Below are positions 15,593 through 24,821 of a stretch of 64,000 nt of DNA, one piece after another. The stretch is from Sphingomonas sp. (GTDB taxonomy: Bacteria; Pseudomonadota; Alphaproteobacteria; Sphingomonadales; Sphingomonadaceae): NCBI RefSeq assembly GCF_019635455.1, contig NZ_JAHBZJ010000011.1, positions 1 to 64,000 of the forward strand, given 5' to 3'. Made by a program: the position numbers and the translations under genes. Positions within the stretch are counted from its first letter, which is position 1; the number at the start of each line of letters is the position of its first letter. Under the pieces are notes generated by a model that worked only from the letters and a program-made list of their open reading frames with translations, was not told where the DNA came from and searched no databases.

Positions 15593-16235
15593 AGCTGAAA
15601 TTGGCGGGGCGTGCCTGTTCGGCATTCTGGTCGAACGCGTGGCTGGCGAACTTGCCGCCGCGTTCCACCCAGTGGAGGAACAGATGCGCCGACCAGCCAT
15701 TGGGATTGGGCTGGGTACGACCGTGGCGCAGGTGGACGCCGTCATAGATCACGCCGTCGCCCGGCTCCATCGCCCATCCGACGCTGGGGCCGTCGAACCC
15801 GTCCTCGATCTCGATCGTCGGGTTGGGGTTGCGCCGCGCCGCGACTTCCAGTGGCCAGGGCGCGCCGTCGCTATAGTCCAGCGTCAGCGACAGGCTCACC
15901 TCACAGGACGGCCGATCGGCGTGGACGCGGCAGATGTCGCCCTCACGATACAGCCGCAGATAGCTGTAGGTGGGCAACAGGTCGCGCCCGGCAAGCGAAG
16001 CGACGACCGGGGTCAGCCCCCACAACAGCGTCAGCATCGGCGGATAGTCGAACCCGTATAATTCGGGTGCGCCGCGTTTCAGGATCACCGATTCCTTGGT
16101 GATCTGGCTCAACGCGACGTTGGAGTGGCGCAGGCCCGCCTGCAACTGGTTGAGGAACGCGTTGCAGATTTCGCGCGGCAGCAATCCGCGTACCAGCGCG
16201 TGTCCGTTCGCCGCAAAGTCGCCCTCGATCTGCAT
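15585..16235 (-). CDS. Putative 2OG-Fe(II) oxygenase-like protein
   Basis: 216 aa. A possible facial triad is seen: H105-A-D107 (CRVHADRP) and a distal His at 168 or 171 (VHLRHGR), with EVSLSLTLDYSDG and the MEPGDGVIYDG strand between them. This pattern fits the double-stranded beta-helix of Fe(II)/2-oxoglutarate oxygenases, but overall similarity to a named family is not recognised. Cytoplasmic, no signal peptide. It faces the deacetylase convergently and the DPP-IV gene divergently. Confidence 0.6.
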   Translation of the reverse strand: MQIEGDFAANGHALVRGLLPREICNAFLNQLQAGLRHSNVALSQITKESVILKRGAPELYGFDYPPMLTLLWGLTPVVASLAGRDLLPTYSYLRLYREGDICRVHADRPSCEVSLSLTLDYSDGAPWPLEVAARRNPNPTIEIEDGFDGPSVGWAMEPGDGVIYDGVHLRHGRTQPNPNGWSAHLFLHWVERGGKFASHAFDQNAEQARPANFSFT

Positions 16236-16329
16236 GGCCGGGCGATACGGGTGCGCGCGCGTCCGCGCAAGGCCAAGGCTTTACGCGCGCCGCGAACGCC
16301 GATAGCCGGGAGCGATTGACGAAATCCGG

Positions 16330-18579
16330 ATGGTGGCGATGTGGCGTTCGATAACGGGAATTGCGGCGATGGTCGCCGGGGCGCTGGCGATGCCGGTTGA
16401 GGCGGCGACGCAACGCAGCGACCTGACGCTCGAACGGGTGTTCGCCAGCCCCGACCTTGCCGGATCGACCCCGCGTGCGCTCAAATTGTCGCCGGACGGC
16501 AGATATGTGACCGTGCTGCGCAACCGACCGGACGACGGACAGCGGTTCGACCTGTGGGCGATGGACACCACGACCGGCGAATGGCGCATGCTGGTCGACA
16601 GCCTGAAGCTGGGAACCGGCGCGGAACTGTCCGAGGCCGAAAAGATGCAGCGCGAGCGCGCGCGGATCGGCGGGACGCGTGGCATCGTCGCCTATGACTG
16701 GGCGCCGGACGGCAAGTCGATCCTGGTGCCGCTCGACGGCGACCTGTATCTCGCGACGCTCGATGGCAAGGTGCGCCGGCTGACCGCCACCCAGGCGGCC
16801 GAACTCAATCCGGTCATCAGTCCAAAGGGCGGCTTCGCCAGCTTCGTGCGCGACCAGAATCTCGTCGTGCTCGACCTGGCCACCGGCAACGAGGCGCAGG
16901 CGACGCGCGAGGGTGCGGGAACCGTCCATTTCGGCGAGGCGGAGTTCGTCGCGCAGGAAGAGATGAATCGCCGCACCGGCTATTGGTGGTCCCCCGACGA
17001 CCGGCGCATCGCCGTCGAACGCTTTGACGAGGCGCCGGTCGGCATCGTCAGCCGCGCCGCGATCGGGGCGGAGGGGACGCGCGTCTATGACCAGCGTTAT
17101 CCCAAGGCCGGGACGCCCAACGTGCTGGTCGATCTCTATGTGATGAACCCGGACGGGTCGGGGCGGGTCAAGGTTGATCTGGGGGCGGACCCCGACATCT
17201 ACCTTGCCCGCGTCGATTGGGCGCCCGACGGCCGGACATTGCTGGTCCAGCGCCAGAATCGCGCGCAGACCGTGCTCGACATGCTCGCCGTCGATCCGGC
17301 GACCGGCACGTCGCGGGTGTTGTTCAGCGAGAAATCGGGTGCGCGCAGCTGGGTGAACCTGTCCGACGCCTATCGCGCGCTCCGTGATGGCAGCCTGATC
17401 TGGTGGTCCGAACGCGACGGACACGGCCATCTCTACCGGCTGACGGACGGTAAATGGACCCAGCTGACCAGCGGCGACTGGGACGTCGCGGATCTGGTCG
17501 GGGTGGATGAGGCGAGCGGGCGCGTGACCTTTTCCGGCAATCGCGACGGGGTGCTCGAACGCCATCTCTATACCGTCAATCTCGGCCGGCCGGGCGTCGT
17601 CAGCCGGATCACCGAACCTGGCTGGTGGAACGCGGCGAGCGCGAACGGTACCGCCAGCCGGATCATCCTCACCCGATCCAACCCCGATCAGCCGCCACAG
17701 GTGATGCTGACCGACGGCGCGGGCAAGCGGCTCGCCTGGGTGAATGAGAACCGGGTCGCGGGCGATCACCCCTATGCGCCCTATCTTCCCAGCCACCGCG
17801 AAAAGACGTTCGGCACGATTCGCGCGGCGGACGGCACCGTGCTGCATTGGGAAATGATTACGCCGAAGATGGAGCCGGGGAAGAAATATCCCGTCTTCTT
17901 CCACCATTATGGCGGCCCGCATTCGCAACAGGTCAGCCGCGCATGGGGCGGGACGACACCGCTCCAGCAATATCTGGTCGATCGCGGCTATATCTGGTTC
18001 GTGATCGACAATCGCGGCGCCGCCAATCGCGGCAAGGCGTTCGAGGACCATCTGTTCCAGGCGATGGGCGGGGTCGAGGTGGCGGACCAGCTCGCCGGCG
18101 CGGCGTATCTGAAGGGGCTGGACTTCGTCGATGCCGATCGCATCGTGACCTATGGCTGGTCCTATGGCGGCTATATGACGCTCAAGCTGCTCGAAGCGGC
18201 GCCCGACGTCTTTGCCGCGGGCATCGCCGGCGCGCCGGTGAGCAAATGGGAATTGTACGACACCCATTATACCGAACGCTATATGGGCGACCCGCGCAAG
18301 GTGCCGGACGCGTATCTGAAGGCCGATACGGTGCAGGACGCGCTGAAGATCGCCGATCCGCTCCTGCTGATCCACGGCATGGCGGACGACAATGTCGTGC
18401 TGGAACATTCGACGGTGATGATGGCGCGGATGCAGGCCGGCGCGGTGCCGTTCGAAACGATGCTCTATCCCGGCCAGACGCACCGGTTTGCCGGGTCGGG
18501 GGTCAACGTGCATCTCTGGCGCACGATCCTCGACTTTCTCGACCGCCGCCTGATGCCGCGCATGGAAGCGGGGAAATGA
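16330..18579 (+). CDS. S9 family peptidase, DPP-IV-like
   Basis: 749 aa: signal peptide (ends near PVEAATQ), eight-bladed beta-propeller region with the DPPIV N-terminal Glu pair region (AEFVAQEEMNR), and a C-terminal alpha/beta hydrolase. Catalytic residues are Ser611 (GWSYGGYM), Asp687 (MADDNV) and His718 (GQTHRF). Expected to release N-terminal X-Pro/X-Ala dipeptides from peptides in the periplasm. The start is the first ATG; an ATG three codons on is possible. One of three exported peptidases within 14 kb. Confidence 0.92.
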   Translation: MVAMWRSITGIAAMVAGALAMPVEAATQRSDLTLERVFASPDLAGSTPRALKLSPDGRYVTVLRNRPDDGQRFDLWAMDTTTGEWRMLVDSLKLGTGAELSEAEKMQRERARIGGTRGIVAYDWAPDGKSILVPLDGDLYLATLDGKVRRLTATQAAELNPVISPKGGFASFVRDQNLVVLDLATGNEAQATREGAGTVHFGEAEFVAQEEMNRRTGYWWSPDDRRIAVERFDEAPVGIVSRAAIGAEGTRVYDQRYPKAGTPNVLVDLYVMNPDGSGRVKVDLGADPDIYLARVDWAPDGRTLLVQRQNRAQTVLDMLAVDPATGTSRVLFSEKSGARSWVNLSDAYRALRDGSLIWWSERDGHGHLYRLTDGKWTQLTSGDWDVADLVGVDEASGRVTFSGNRDGVLERHLYTVNLGRPGVVSRITEPGWWNAASANGTASRIILTRSNPDQPPQVMLTDGAGKRLAWVNENRVAGDHPYAPYLPSHREKTFGTIRAADGTVLHWEMITPKMEPGKKYPVFFHHYGGPHSQQVSRAWGGTTPLQQYLVDRGYIWFVIDNRGAANRGKAFEDHLFQAMGGVEVADQLAGAAYLKGLDFVDADRIVTYGWSYGGYMTLKLLEAAPDVFAAGIAGAPVSKWELYDTHYTERYMGDPRKVPDAYLKADTVQDALKIADPLLLIHGMADDNVVLEHSTVMMARMQAGAVPFETMLYPGQTHRFAGSGVNVHLWRTILDFLDRRLMPRMEAGK

Positions 18580-18640
18580 ATTGACGCCCTGATCCGGACC
18601 GATAACCCTTCGCCGATTTGGCGCGGCGTGGGGGTGAGTC

Positions 18641-20053
18641 GTGACGGAAACGGTGCAATTGGGGCCGGTGCGTGGACGCGCACGGATCGATGTCCTGGAC
18701 ATTCTTCGCGGGCTCGCGATCCTGGGCATCTTCTATCTCAACATTCCCGCCGAGGCGTCACCCATCGCGTTCCTGTTCGGCGATGTTCGGTTGATTGGAT
18801 GGAGCACGGCGGACCAGATCGCCTGGGCCGGGCAGGAGATCTTCCTGTCGGGGACACAGCGCTGCCTGCTCGAATTCCTGTTCGGTGCCGGCTTCATGGT
18901 GCTGACCGCGCGGGCGATGCGCCCGGACGGGCCGGTGGCGGTCGCCGACCTGTTCATGCGCCGGACGCTGTGGCTGCTGGCGTTCGGCCTCGTCAACGTG
19001 TTCGTCGTGATGTGGATCGGCGACATCCTTACCGTCTATGCGCTCGCCTCGCTGTTCCTGTTTCCGTTTCGCAAGCTGGGGCCAAAGACGCTGGTCGCGC
19101 TTGGCTGCGGCCTTGCATTGGTCACGGCGGTCGGGGGCGGGGTCGAATATGCCGGCCGGACAGCGCTGGTCGAGCGTGTCCATGCCGCTGAGGCCCGGCA
19201 GGCGGCAGGCGTCGCTCCATCGGCGCAGGACAGGGCCGCGCTGGCCGAATGGCAGACCAAGCTGGACCGGTTCAGGCCGAGCGAGCAATCCAGAAAGGAC
19301 CTTGCGAATGAAGTCGCCGGCCATTCCGGCGGCGTCGTCGCCTATGCCCAGCTTTATTGGGGCATGTGGATCACCTTCTTCATCGGTCAGGGTATCATCT
19401 GGATGTCGGTGATCGAGGCGTTCTGCGCGATGCTGATCGGGATCGCGCTGTGGAAATGGGGGATTATTCAGGGCGAACGGAGCGCGCGCTTTTACGTGAT
19501 CCTCGCGCTCGTCGCCTATGGCTTCGGGTTGACGGCGCGGGGCGTCGGCACGTTCGAGATGATGAGCTTCAGCCCCATTCCGAAAACGATCTGGATCACC
19601 AGCGAGTTCGCGCGGCTGGCGACGGGGCTGGGACACCTGGCGCTGGTCAATCTCGCCATGAAGGCGGCGGCCGGCCGGCATATCCTGTCGATCTTCAAGG
19701 CGCCGGGCCGCACCGCCTTTTCACTCTATTTCCTGCAACAGATCATCGGGCTGCACATCCTGTTCGCGCCTTATGGATTCAATCTGTGGAACCGGTTCGG
19801 CTGGGCGACGCAGTTCTGGATCGCGACCGCGGTCATTGTCCTGTGCATTGTCGTCGCGAACCTGTGGGTCCGCGTCTTCGCAAACGGGCCGTTGGAATGG
19901 GCATGGCGCAGCCTCGCCTATGTGAAATGGCAACCGTTCCTGCGTCGGCGCGAAGCGGGTGCGGAACCGTGGGTCGAACCGGTGACGATCGGGCCGGCGA
20001 CGATCGGGCAGGGCGCGGTCGGGCAGGGGGCGGTCGAGGGGGCGGCGACCTGA
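18641..20053 (+). CDS. DUF418 family membrane protein
   Basis: 470 aa with many membrane spans. The N-terminal RIDVLDILRGLAILGIFYLNIP and the C-terminal APGRTAFSLYFLQQIIG motif are typical of DUF418, multi-span proteins related to acyltransferase-3-like transporters, function unknown. The start is GTG with GGGGTGAG-type purines upstream. The C-terminus has an odd low-complexity tail of repeated VTIGPATIGQGAVGQGAV, likely a recent short tandem expansion. It is followed by a long gene-free gap. Confidence 0.85.
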   Translation: MTETVQLGPVRGRARIDVLDILRGLAILGIFYLNIPAEASPIAFLFGDVRLIGWSTADQIAWAGQEIFLSGTQRCLLEFLFGAGFMVLTARAMRPDGPVAVADLFMRRTLWLLAFGLVNVFVVMWIGDILTVYALASLFLFPFRKLGPKTLVALGCGLALVTAVGGGVEYAGRTALVERVHAAEARQAAGVAPSAQDRAALAEWQTKLDRFRPSEQSRKDLANEVAGHSGGVVAYAQLYWGMWITFFIGQGIIWMSVIEAFCAMLIGIALWKWGIIQGERSARFYVILALVAYGFGLTARGVGTFEMMSFSPIPKTIWITSEFARLATGLGHLALVNLAMKAAAGRHILSIFKAPGRTAFSLYFLQQIIGLHILFAPYGFNLWNRFGWATQFWIATAVIVLCIVVANLWVRVFANGPLEWAWRSLAYVKWQPFLRRREAGAEPWVEPVTIGPATIGQGAVGQGAVEGAAT

Positions 20054-20470
20054 CACCCTGTCGTGCAGAGATACCCGAATCGGCGGCACTGATGCCGCTC
20101 AGTTCGCGTGCGGGCCATCCGCTCCGATCCGGAAAGGGCCGGGCGGCACGCCGTGTGACGCACCGTCCGGCTGGGAGTCGTGACCGGCGACTGGTCCCGC
20201 GATGACGGCCATCGCGGGCGGACGCCCCCGATGACTTCTTGACGAGAACGGTCTTGATCTGCGGCGAATTGTTCCGGGTCTGGCCGGCCTTCGCCGCCAA
20301 ATACCAACGTTCGATATCATCGCGCGATCGCGAGGTGCGGCGAGCATGGCGCTATTCCGTCGGGTTTGACGATGTGCGACAAGTGACGGTGTGCGGCAAG
20401 GCGGGATGGGGCGGGAACCGCCACCTGCGCGATGATTCGAAAAAACCTGGCTTGACAGGCGCGCCATCGC
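20054..20470. other. Gene-free stretch upstream of rpsM
   Basis: About 420 bases with only short overlapping frames on both strands, none with a recognisable product, ribosome site or family match. No tRNA-like fold was recognised. Composition is mixed and near 20260-20360 slightly less GC-rich than neighbouring genes. Nothing supportable beyond the rpsM promoter at its right end. Confidence 0.5.
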
Positions 20471-20499
20471 TTGACAGCTTTCTCTGCTCTCCCTAGTTG
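20471..20499 (+). promoter_or_regulatory. Promoter of the rpsM operon
   Basis: TTGACA (20471-20476), 17-base spacer, TAGTTG (20494-20499). A second TTGACA lies at 20452-20457. The pair is followed by a leader of about 125 bases before the rpsM ATG. A good -35 with a fair -10 is consistent with strong vegetative transcription. Confidence 0.6.
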
Positions 20500-20632
20500 C
20501 CATGCCTTCCGAAAGTCAGGCTGATCCGGCGGCGCGTTCGCGCACGTCGGCGTCCTGCGTTTCGGGTCAACGCGAAGAGATGGGGTGCAAGGCTGCCATG
20601 CAGCGCCCCGTGGAGCTGGGAGAACAAAGTTC

Positions 20633-21001
20633 ATGGCACGTATTGCGGGCGTCAACCTGCCCACCAACAAGCGCGTTCTGATCGCGCTTCAGTATATCCA
20701 CGGCATCGGCGCGGCCAAGGCCAAGGAAATCACCGACAAGCTGGGCATCGCGTCCGAACGTCGCGTGCAGGACCTGACCGACCAGGAAGTGTTGCAGATC
20801 CGCGAGGCCATCGACGCGGGCTACACCGTCGAGGGCGACCTTCGTCGCGAAACCGCGATGAACATCAAGCGCCTGATGGACCTGGCCTGCTATCGCGGTC
20901 TGCGCCATCGCAAGGGCCTGCCGGTTCGCGGCCAGCGCACGCATACCAATGCGCGCACCCGCAAGGGCAAGGCGAAGCCGATCGCTGGCAAGAAGAAGTA
21001 A
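20633..21001 (+). CDS. rpsM: 30S ribosomal protein S13
   Basis: 122 aa. [20 protein letters not shown] start, [40 protein letters not shown] end are canonical S13, a head protein contacting P-site tRNA and the 50S. GGGAGAA lies before the ATG. It heads rpsM-rpsK-rpoA. In many alphaproteobacteria secY and adk come just before rpsM; here they are absent and a promoter with a long leader stands instead. Confidence 0.97.
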   Translation: MARIAGVNLPTNKRVLIALQYIHGIGAAKAKEITDKLGIASERRVQDLTDQEVLQIREAIDAGYTVEGDLRRETAMNIKRLMDLACYRGLRHRKGLPVRGQRTHTNARTRKGKAKPIAGKKK

Positions 21002-21059
21002 GCCGCTGGGCCGCTTCGTCGCGGCCCGCCTGCTTCGATTTTCGAAGGATTACTGAATA

Positions 21060-21449
21060 ATGGCACAAGCACCGCAGCGTCTTCGCCGTCGCGAACGCAA
21101 GAACATCACCGCCGGCGTCGCCCATGTGAACGCCAGCTTCAACAACACCATGATCACGATCACCGATGCCCAGGGCAACGCGATCAGCTGGTCGTCGGCC
21201 GGCATGATGGGCTTCAAGGGCTCGCGCAAGTCGACCCCCTATGCCGCGCAGGTCGCGGCCGAGGATGCGGGCCGCAAGGCCGCCGAACACGGCGTCCGCA
21301 CGCTCGAGGTCGAGGTAAAGGGTCCCGGTTCGGGCCGCGAATCGGCGCTTCGTGCGCTGCAAGCGGTCGGTTTCCAGATCACCTCGATCCGCGACGTGAC
21401 CTCGATCCCGCATAACGGCGTTCGTCCGTCGAAGCGCCGCCGCGTCTGA
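21060..21449 (+). CDS. rpsK: 30S ribosomal protein S11
   Basis: 129 aa. [44 protein letters not shown] and the [17 protein letters not shown] end are canonical S11, a platform protein near the E site. AAGGA lies close before the ATG. It is 58 bases after rpsM and about 105 bases before rpoA, the latter gap holding two hairpins. Confidence 0.97.
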   Translation: MAQAPQRLRRRERKNITAGVAHVNASFNNTMITITDAQGNAISWSSAGMMGFKGSRKSTPYAAQVAAEDAGRKAAEHGVRTLEVEVKGPGSGRESALRALQAVGFQITSIRDVTSIPHNGVRPSKRRRV

Positions 21450-21471
21450 TCTACCTTTCCGCGTCGCCTGC

Positions 21472-21537
21472 GGATCCGGGAAGCCGGGTCCGGGGCGGGG
21501 CGGCTCTCTTTACTGGCAGGACAGCCCCCGTCCTGCC
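21472..21537 (+). promoter_or_regulatory. Two hairpins in the rpsK-rpoA gap
   Basis: GGATCCGG-gaag-CCGGGTCC (21472-21491, one G-U pair) and the perfect 8-bp stem GGCAGGAC-agccccc-GTCCTGCC (21515-21537). The second ends 6 bases before the AGGGGAA ribosome site of rpoA. They could be attenuators, processing sites or a translational control element; function is unproven. Confidence 0.5.
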
Positions 21538-21554
21538 CAACCCAGGGGAAGCCC

Positions 21555-22616
21555 GTGTCTGTCAACGCAAAGAACTGGCAGGAACTGAAAAAGCCGAACG
21601 GCCTTGAGAAAAAGGGCGGTGACGGCAAGCGCAAGGCGACCTTCGTCGCCGAACCGCTCGAGCGGGGCTTCGGCCTGACGCTCGGCAACGCGCTGCGCCG
21701 CGTGCTGCTCTCGTCGCTTCAGGGCGCCGCGGTCACCTCGATCAAGATCGAGAACGTCCTTCACGAGTTCAGCTCGCTCGCCGGCGTGCGCGAGGACGTG
21801 ACCGATCTCGTCCTCAACGTGAAGCAGATCGCGCTCAAGATGCAGGGCGAGGGCGCCAAGCGCCTTCAGCTCAGCGCCACCGGTCCCGCCGAAGTGAAGG
21901 CCGGCGACATCGCCGTTTCCGGCGATATCGAGGTGATGAACCCCGATCTCGTCCTCTGCCATCTTGATGACGGCGCGACGCTCAACATGGAACTGACCGC
22001 GGATACCGGCAAGGGCTATGTCCCCGCCGCCGCGAACCGTCCGGCCGACGCGCCGATCGGCCTCATCCCGGTCGATGCGCTCTACTCGCCGGTCCGCCAG
22101 GTCAGCTACAAGGTAGAGAATACCCGCGTCGGCCAGGAACTCGATTACGACAAGCTCAGCCTGTCGATCGAAACCGACGGCACCGTGACGCCGGAAGACG
22201 CGCTCGCCTATGCCGCGCGCATCCTTCAGGACCAGCTGGCGCTGTTCGTCCATTTCGACGATTCGGCGATCGCGCGTTCGGCGCCGATCGGCCAGGCCGC
22301 TCCGGCCGCTTCGGAAGCGGGCGCGGGCGACACCGCGACGATCAACCGCTATCTGCTCAAGAAGGTGGACGAGCTGGAGCTGTCGGTCCGTTCGGCCAAC
22401 TGCCTCAAGAACGACAACATCATCTATATCGGCGACCTGGTCCAGAAGACCGAGGCCGAGATGCTGCGCACGCCGAACTTCGGCCGCAAGTCCTTGAACG
22501 AGATCAAGGAAGTGTTGTCGAGCATGGGCCTGCGCCTCGGCATGGAAATCCCGGGCTGGCCGCCCGAGAATATCGAGGAAATGGCCAAGAAGCTCGAACA
22601 GGAGATCATGGGGTAA
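21555..22616 (+). CDS. rpoA: RNA polymerase subunit alpha
   Basis: 353 aa. N-terminal assembly domain ([26 protein letters not shown]) and C-terminal domain ([30 protein letters not shown], then [14 protein letters not shown]) that binds UP elements and activators. The start is GTG behind AGGGGAA. Followed directly by a strong terminator, so rplQ is no longer obviously cotranscribed. Confidence 0.97.
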   Translation: MSVNAKNWQELKKPNGLEKKGGDGKRKATFVAEPLERGFGLTLGNALRRVLLSSLQGAAVTSIKIENVLHEFSSLAGVREDVTDLVLNVKQIALKMQGEGAKRLQLSATGPAEVKAGDIAVSGDIEVMNPDLVLCHLDDGATLNMELTADTGKGYVPAAANRPADAPIGLIPVDALYSPVRQVSYKVENTRVGQELDYDKLSLSIETDGTVTPEDALAYAARILQDQLALFVHFDDSAIARSAPIGQAAPAASEAGAGDTATINRYLLKKVDELELSVRSANCLKNDNIIYIGDLVQKTEAEMLRTPNFGRKSLNEIKEVLSSMGLRLGMEIPGWPPENIEEMAKKLEQEIMG

Positions 22617-22644
22617 GGCACGCAATCTGCTGGATTACGACACA

Positions 22645-22670
22645 GGGGGCGTCTCGCAGGAGGCGCCCCC
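22645..22670 (+). terminator. Intrinsic terminator after rpoA
   Basis: GGGGGCGTCTC (22645-22655) pairs with GAGGCGCCCCC (22660-22670) through 11 bp with one G-U, loop GCAG, then GTTTGG. Ends the rpsM-rpsK-rpoA transcript ahead of the inserted cassette. Confidence 0.75.
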
Positions 22671-22754
22671 GTTTGGTATGCGGGCGCAGGCGTCGCGATA
22701 TTCGACTTGATCTCCGGCGTGGCGTCTTCATGATCGCTGCCATGTGGCGGAGAG

Positions 22755-23603
22755 ATGGTTGTGTCGCCTTGTCCTGCACCTCTGGAACCAGCGGTTGTGG
22801 TGCCCCTCACCGGTGACGGATGCGGCGTTTCCGTGCTGATCCTGACGCTCAATGAGGAACGTAATATTGAGCGATGTCTTCGCTCCGTTCACTGGTCGAA
22901 CGACGTGGTCGTGCTGGATTCGGGAAGCGTCGATGCGACGATCGAGCGTGCGGCGCGCTTTTCCAACGTCCGGATCGTCGAGCGCGCATTCACAGACTAT
23001 GCCGATCAACGCAATTTCGGGCTGCAAGGTATCCGATATCGTAACCGCTGGCTGTTTGTACTCGATGCCGATGAAGAGGCGAGTGAGGCACTCGGAGATG
23101 AATTGGCCGGGGTTGCGGCTTCGGGAAGCAACCGTCTGGTCTATCTTGTCCGGCGCCATGTTGTGCTGCACGGAAAAGTCCTCCGTCACAATTTGACATC
23201 GACGTTCTGGATCGAACGCATGCTGATCCCCGGCGCTGTACGCTATTACGGCGCCGTCCACGAAAAGCTGCAATTCAACGGGGAGTGCGGCCGACTTCAC
23301 GGTCGTATCCTGCACCATCAATTCGACAATGGGATCGATGACTGGTTTCGGCGTCGCATACGTTATGCGCGGCTGGAAAACGCTGCGACCGATGCGACCG
23401 GACCTTCTTACAGGGGACCGCTTTCTCGTCGGATCCTGTTAAAACGGATTTTTCGAAAATTGCCTGCGCGCTGGGCAGTCTATTTCATCTTCAATTTGAT
23501 CGTTTCGCGGGCATATCTCGACGGCAAGGAAGGGGTTAGATACATTTGGCTGGAGGCACGAAGCCAATATCTGGCAAATCGGTGTGGTCGAGAGCGAGTA
23601 TGA
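22755..23603 (+). CDS. Glycosyltransferase family 2 (WaaE/KdtX-like)
   Basis: 282 aa. The GT-A N-terminus SVLILTLNEERNIERCLRSV, the LDSGSVDATIERAARF nucleotide-binding strand, the ADQRNFGL motif and the metal-binding DAD (FVLDADEE) match the inner-core glucosyltransferase WaaE/KdtX group. It transfers a sugar from a nucleotide sugar to an LPS or other glycan acceptor at the inner membrane. An MVVSPCPAPLEP lead precedes the domain; a later start is possible. GC is visibly lower and codon use less GC-biased than in rpoA and rplQ, pointing to transfer. It overlaps the radical-SAM gene (ATGA). Confidence 0.85.
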   Translation: MVVSPCPAPLEPAVVVPLTGDGCGVSVLILTLNEERNIERCLRSVHWSNDVVVLDSGSVDATIERAARFSNVRIVERAFTDYADQRNFGLQGIRYRNRWLFVLDADEEASEALGDELAGVAASGSNRLVYLVRRHVVLHGKVLRHNLTSTFWIERMLIPGAVRYYGAVHEKLQFNGECGRLHGRILHHQFDNGIDDWFRRRIRYARLENAATDATGPSYRGPLSRRILLKRIFRKLPARWAVYFIFNLIVSRAYLDGKEGVRYIWLEARSQYLANRCGRERV

Positions 23604-24697
23604 TCGGCAATCTTCGGCACGTTCCACCGCTGCTTTTTCATCACCGACTGACCGAGGTGACCTATTTCGTCACCGACATCTGCAACATGAAGTGCCGTCA
23701 TTGTTTTGTGCACGACGCGCTCAACAATCGCCGGGAGCGGCTGTCGGTCGAAGAAATTGAGCGGATGGCAACCTTTATCCCAGCGATGCAGCGTGTGCAT
23801 CTCGGCGGTGGGGAGCCTTTTACGAGGCACGACATCGCGGATCTTGCCGTCACCGTTTCCAACAAATGGCGCGCAGGTGTCGTCTGCATCCCTACCAACG
23901 GCTGGTTCACAGATCGCTATGCACCTTTCATCCGTCATGTGGGCGAACGTATTTGCGGCAATCTACGGCTGCACTTCTCGATCAACTCTTCGGATCCGAA
24001 GGAAATGGACGATTTTACGCAACTCAAGGGCAGCTTTGCCCGTTGGCGTACGTCAATCGACCAAGCGCTGGAGATGTCTGCGTCGTATCCGCAGATCACC
24101 GTTGTCGCTCTCGCGACCTACAACGAACATAATCAGCATCGCTTCATCGACTTGATCGATTTTCTTCACGATCAGGTCGGCGTTGAGGATTTCAGTTTTC
24201 AGTTGGTTCGCACCCATGGCGGTTATGCACCGCCATTGGATATCGACGGGTTCCGTGCGGCGAGCGACTATTATTTTCGCAAATTCGATCGACACAATCG
24301 CGTGCTTGCTGCCTTTCGCCAGGCCACGCGCGCCGCCAATGCCGACTATTTCGAGCAGCCGGAATTTCAAAAGGCATGTACGTCCGGCAAGCTTCGGGTC
24401 GTGATGTCGCCGGATGGTAACGTCTACCCGTGCGAAAAGATCGGGTATCCCAATCTCAAAGATATGCATCGCACGTTGATGGGAAACATTCGCGATTTCG
24501 GCTACGATCTCAATGCACTCGTCAAGAGCGCGACCGGCCGGGCGGTGCATCGGCAGATTTGCGTCGACAAATGCCATTGCGATCACAATATCGACCAAAG
24601 CCTGAGGCTGCTCTCGTCGCCGAACTTTCGCAATGCAGTACTGAAATCAGCGGTAGGCATGGAAATGAGAGATAGGGAGCGCAACGCGCAGCCTTGA
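23600..24697 (+). CDS. Radical SAM protein with SPASM-like C-terminal cysteines
   Basis: 365 aa. The radical-SAM cluster CNMKCRHC (near residue 30) is followed by HLGGGEPFTRHDI, the SAM-binding GGEP motif. The C-terminal part has CTSGKLRVVMSPDGNVYPCEK and then CVDKCHCDHN, a pattern like SPASM/twitch auxiliary Fe-S sites seen in peptide- and sugar-modifying radical enzymes. Substrate unknown; no precursor peptide frame was seen nearby. Translationally coupled to the GT2 gene, so a glycan substrate is a fair guess. Lower GC than neighbours. Confidence 0.82.
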   Translation: MIGNLRHVPPLLFHHRLTEVTYFVTDICNMKCRHCFVHDALNNRRERLSVEEIERMATFIPAMQRVHLGGGEPFTRHDIADLAVTVSNKWRAGVVCIPTNGWFTDRYAPFIRHVGERICGNLRLHFSINSSDPKEMDDFTQLKGSFARWRTSIDQALEMSASYPQITVVALATYNEHNQHRFIDLIDFLHDQVGVEDFSFQLVRTHGGYAPPLDIDGFRAASDYYFRKFDRHNRVLAAFRQATRAANADYFEQPEFQKACTSGKLRVVMSPDGNVYPCEKIGYPNLKDMHRTLMGNIRDFGYDLNALVKSATGRAVHRQICVDKCHCDHNIDQSLRLLSSPNFRNAVLKSAVGMEMRDRERNAQP

Positions 24698-24821
24698 CTT
24701 TCGGCGCGAAGTCGGGTTTTGCCAGCGGCCTCACGACATGTGACTGGTTTTGGGCGGTGGCCGGTACATCGCCTGCTCCGGGGTACCTGATACGGCCCCC
24801 GAACGAACGAAGGAAATACCC

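Noticed and set aside
15943..18729. 928-codon minus-strand frame opposite the DPP-IV gene
   Set aside because: Same cause; the plus strand has signal peptide, catalytic triad and family motifs.
20239..20496. 85-codon plus-strand frame upstream of rpsM
   Set aside because: It runs through the rpsM promoter, has no ribosome site and no family resemblance.
22617..22754. Precursor peptide for the radical-SAM enzyme in the gap before the glycosyltransferase
   Set aside because: Only frames of about 10-28 codons without a ribosome site or leader-like pattern are present, and the gap is largely the rpoA terminator.
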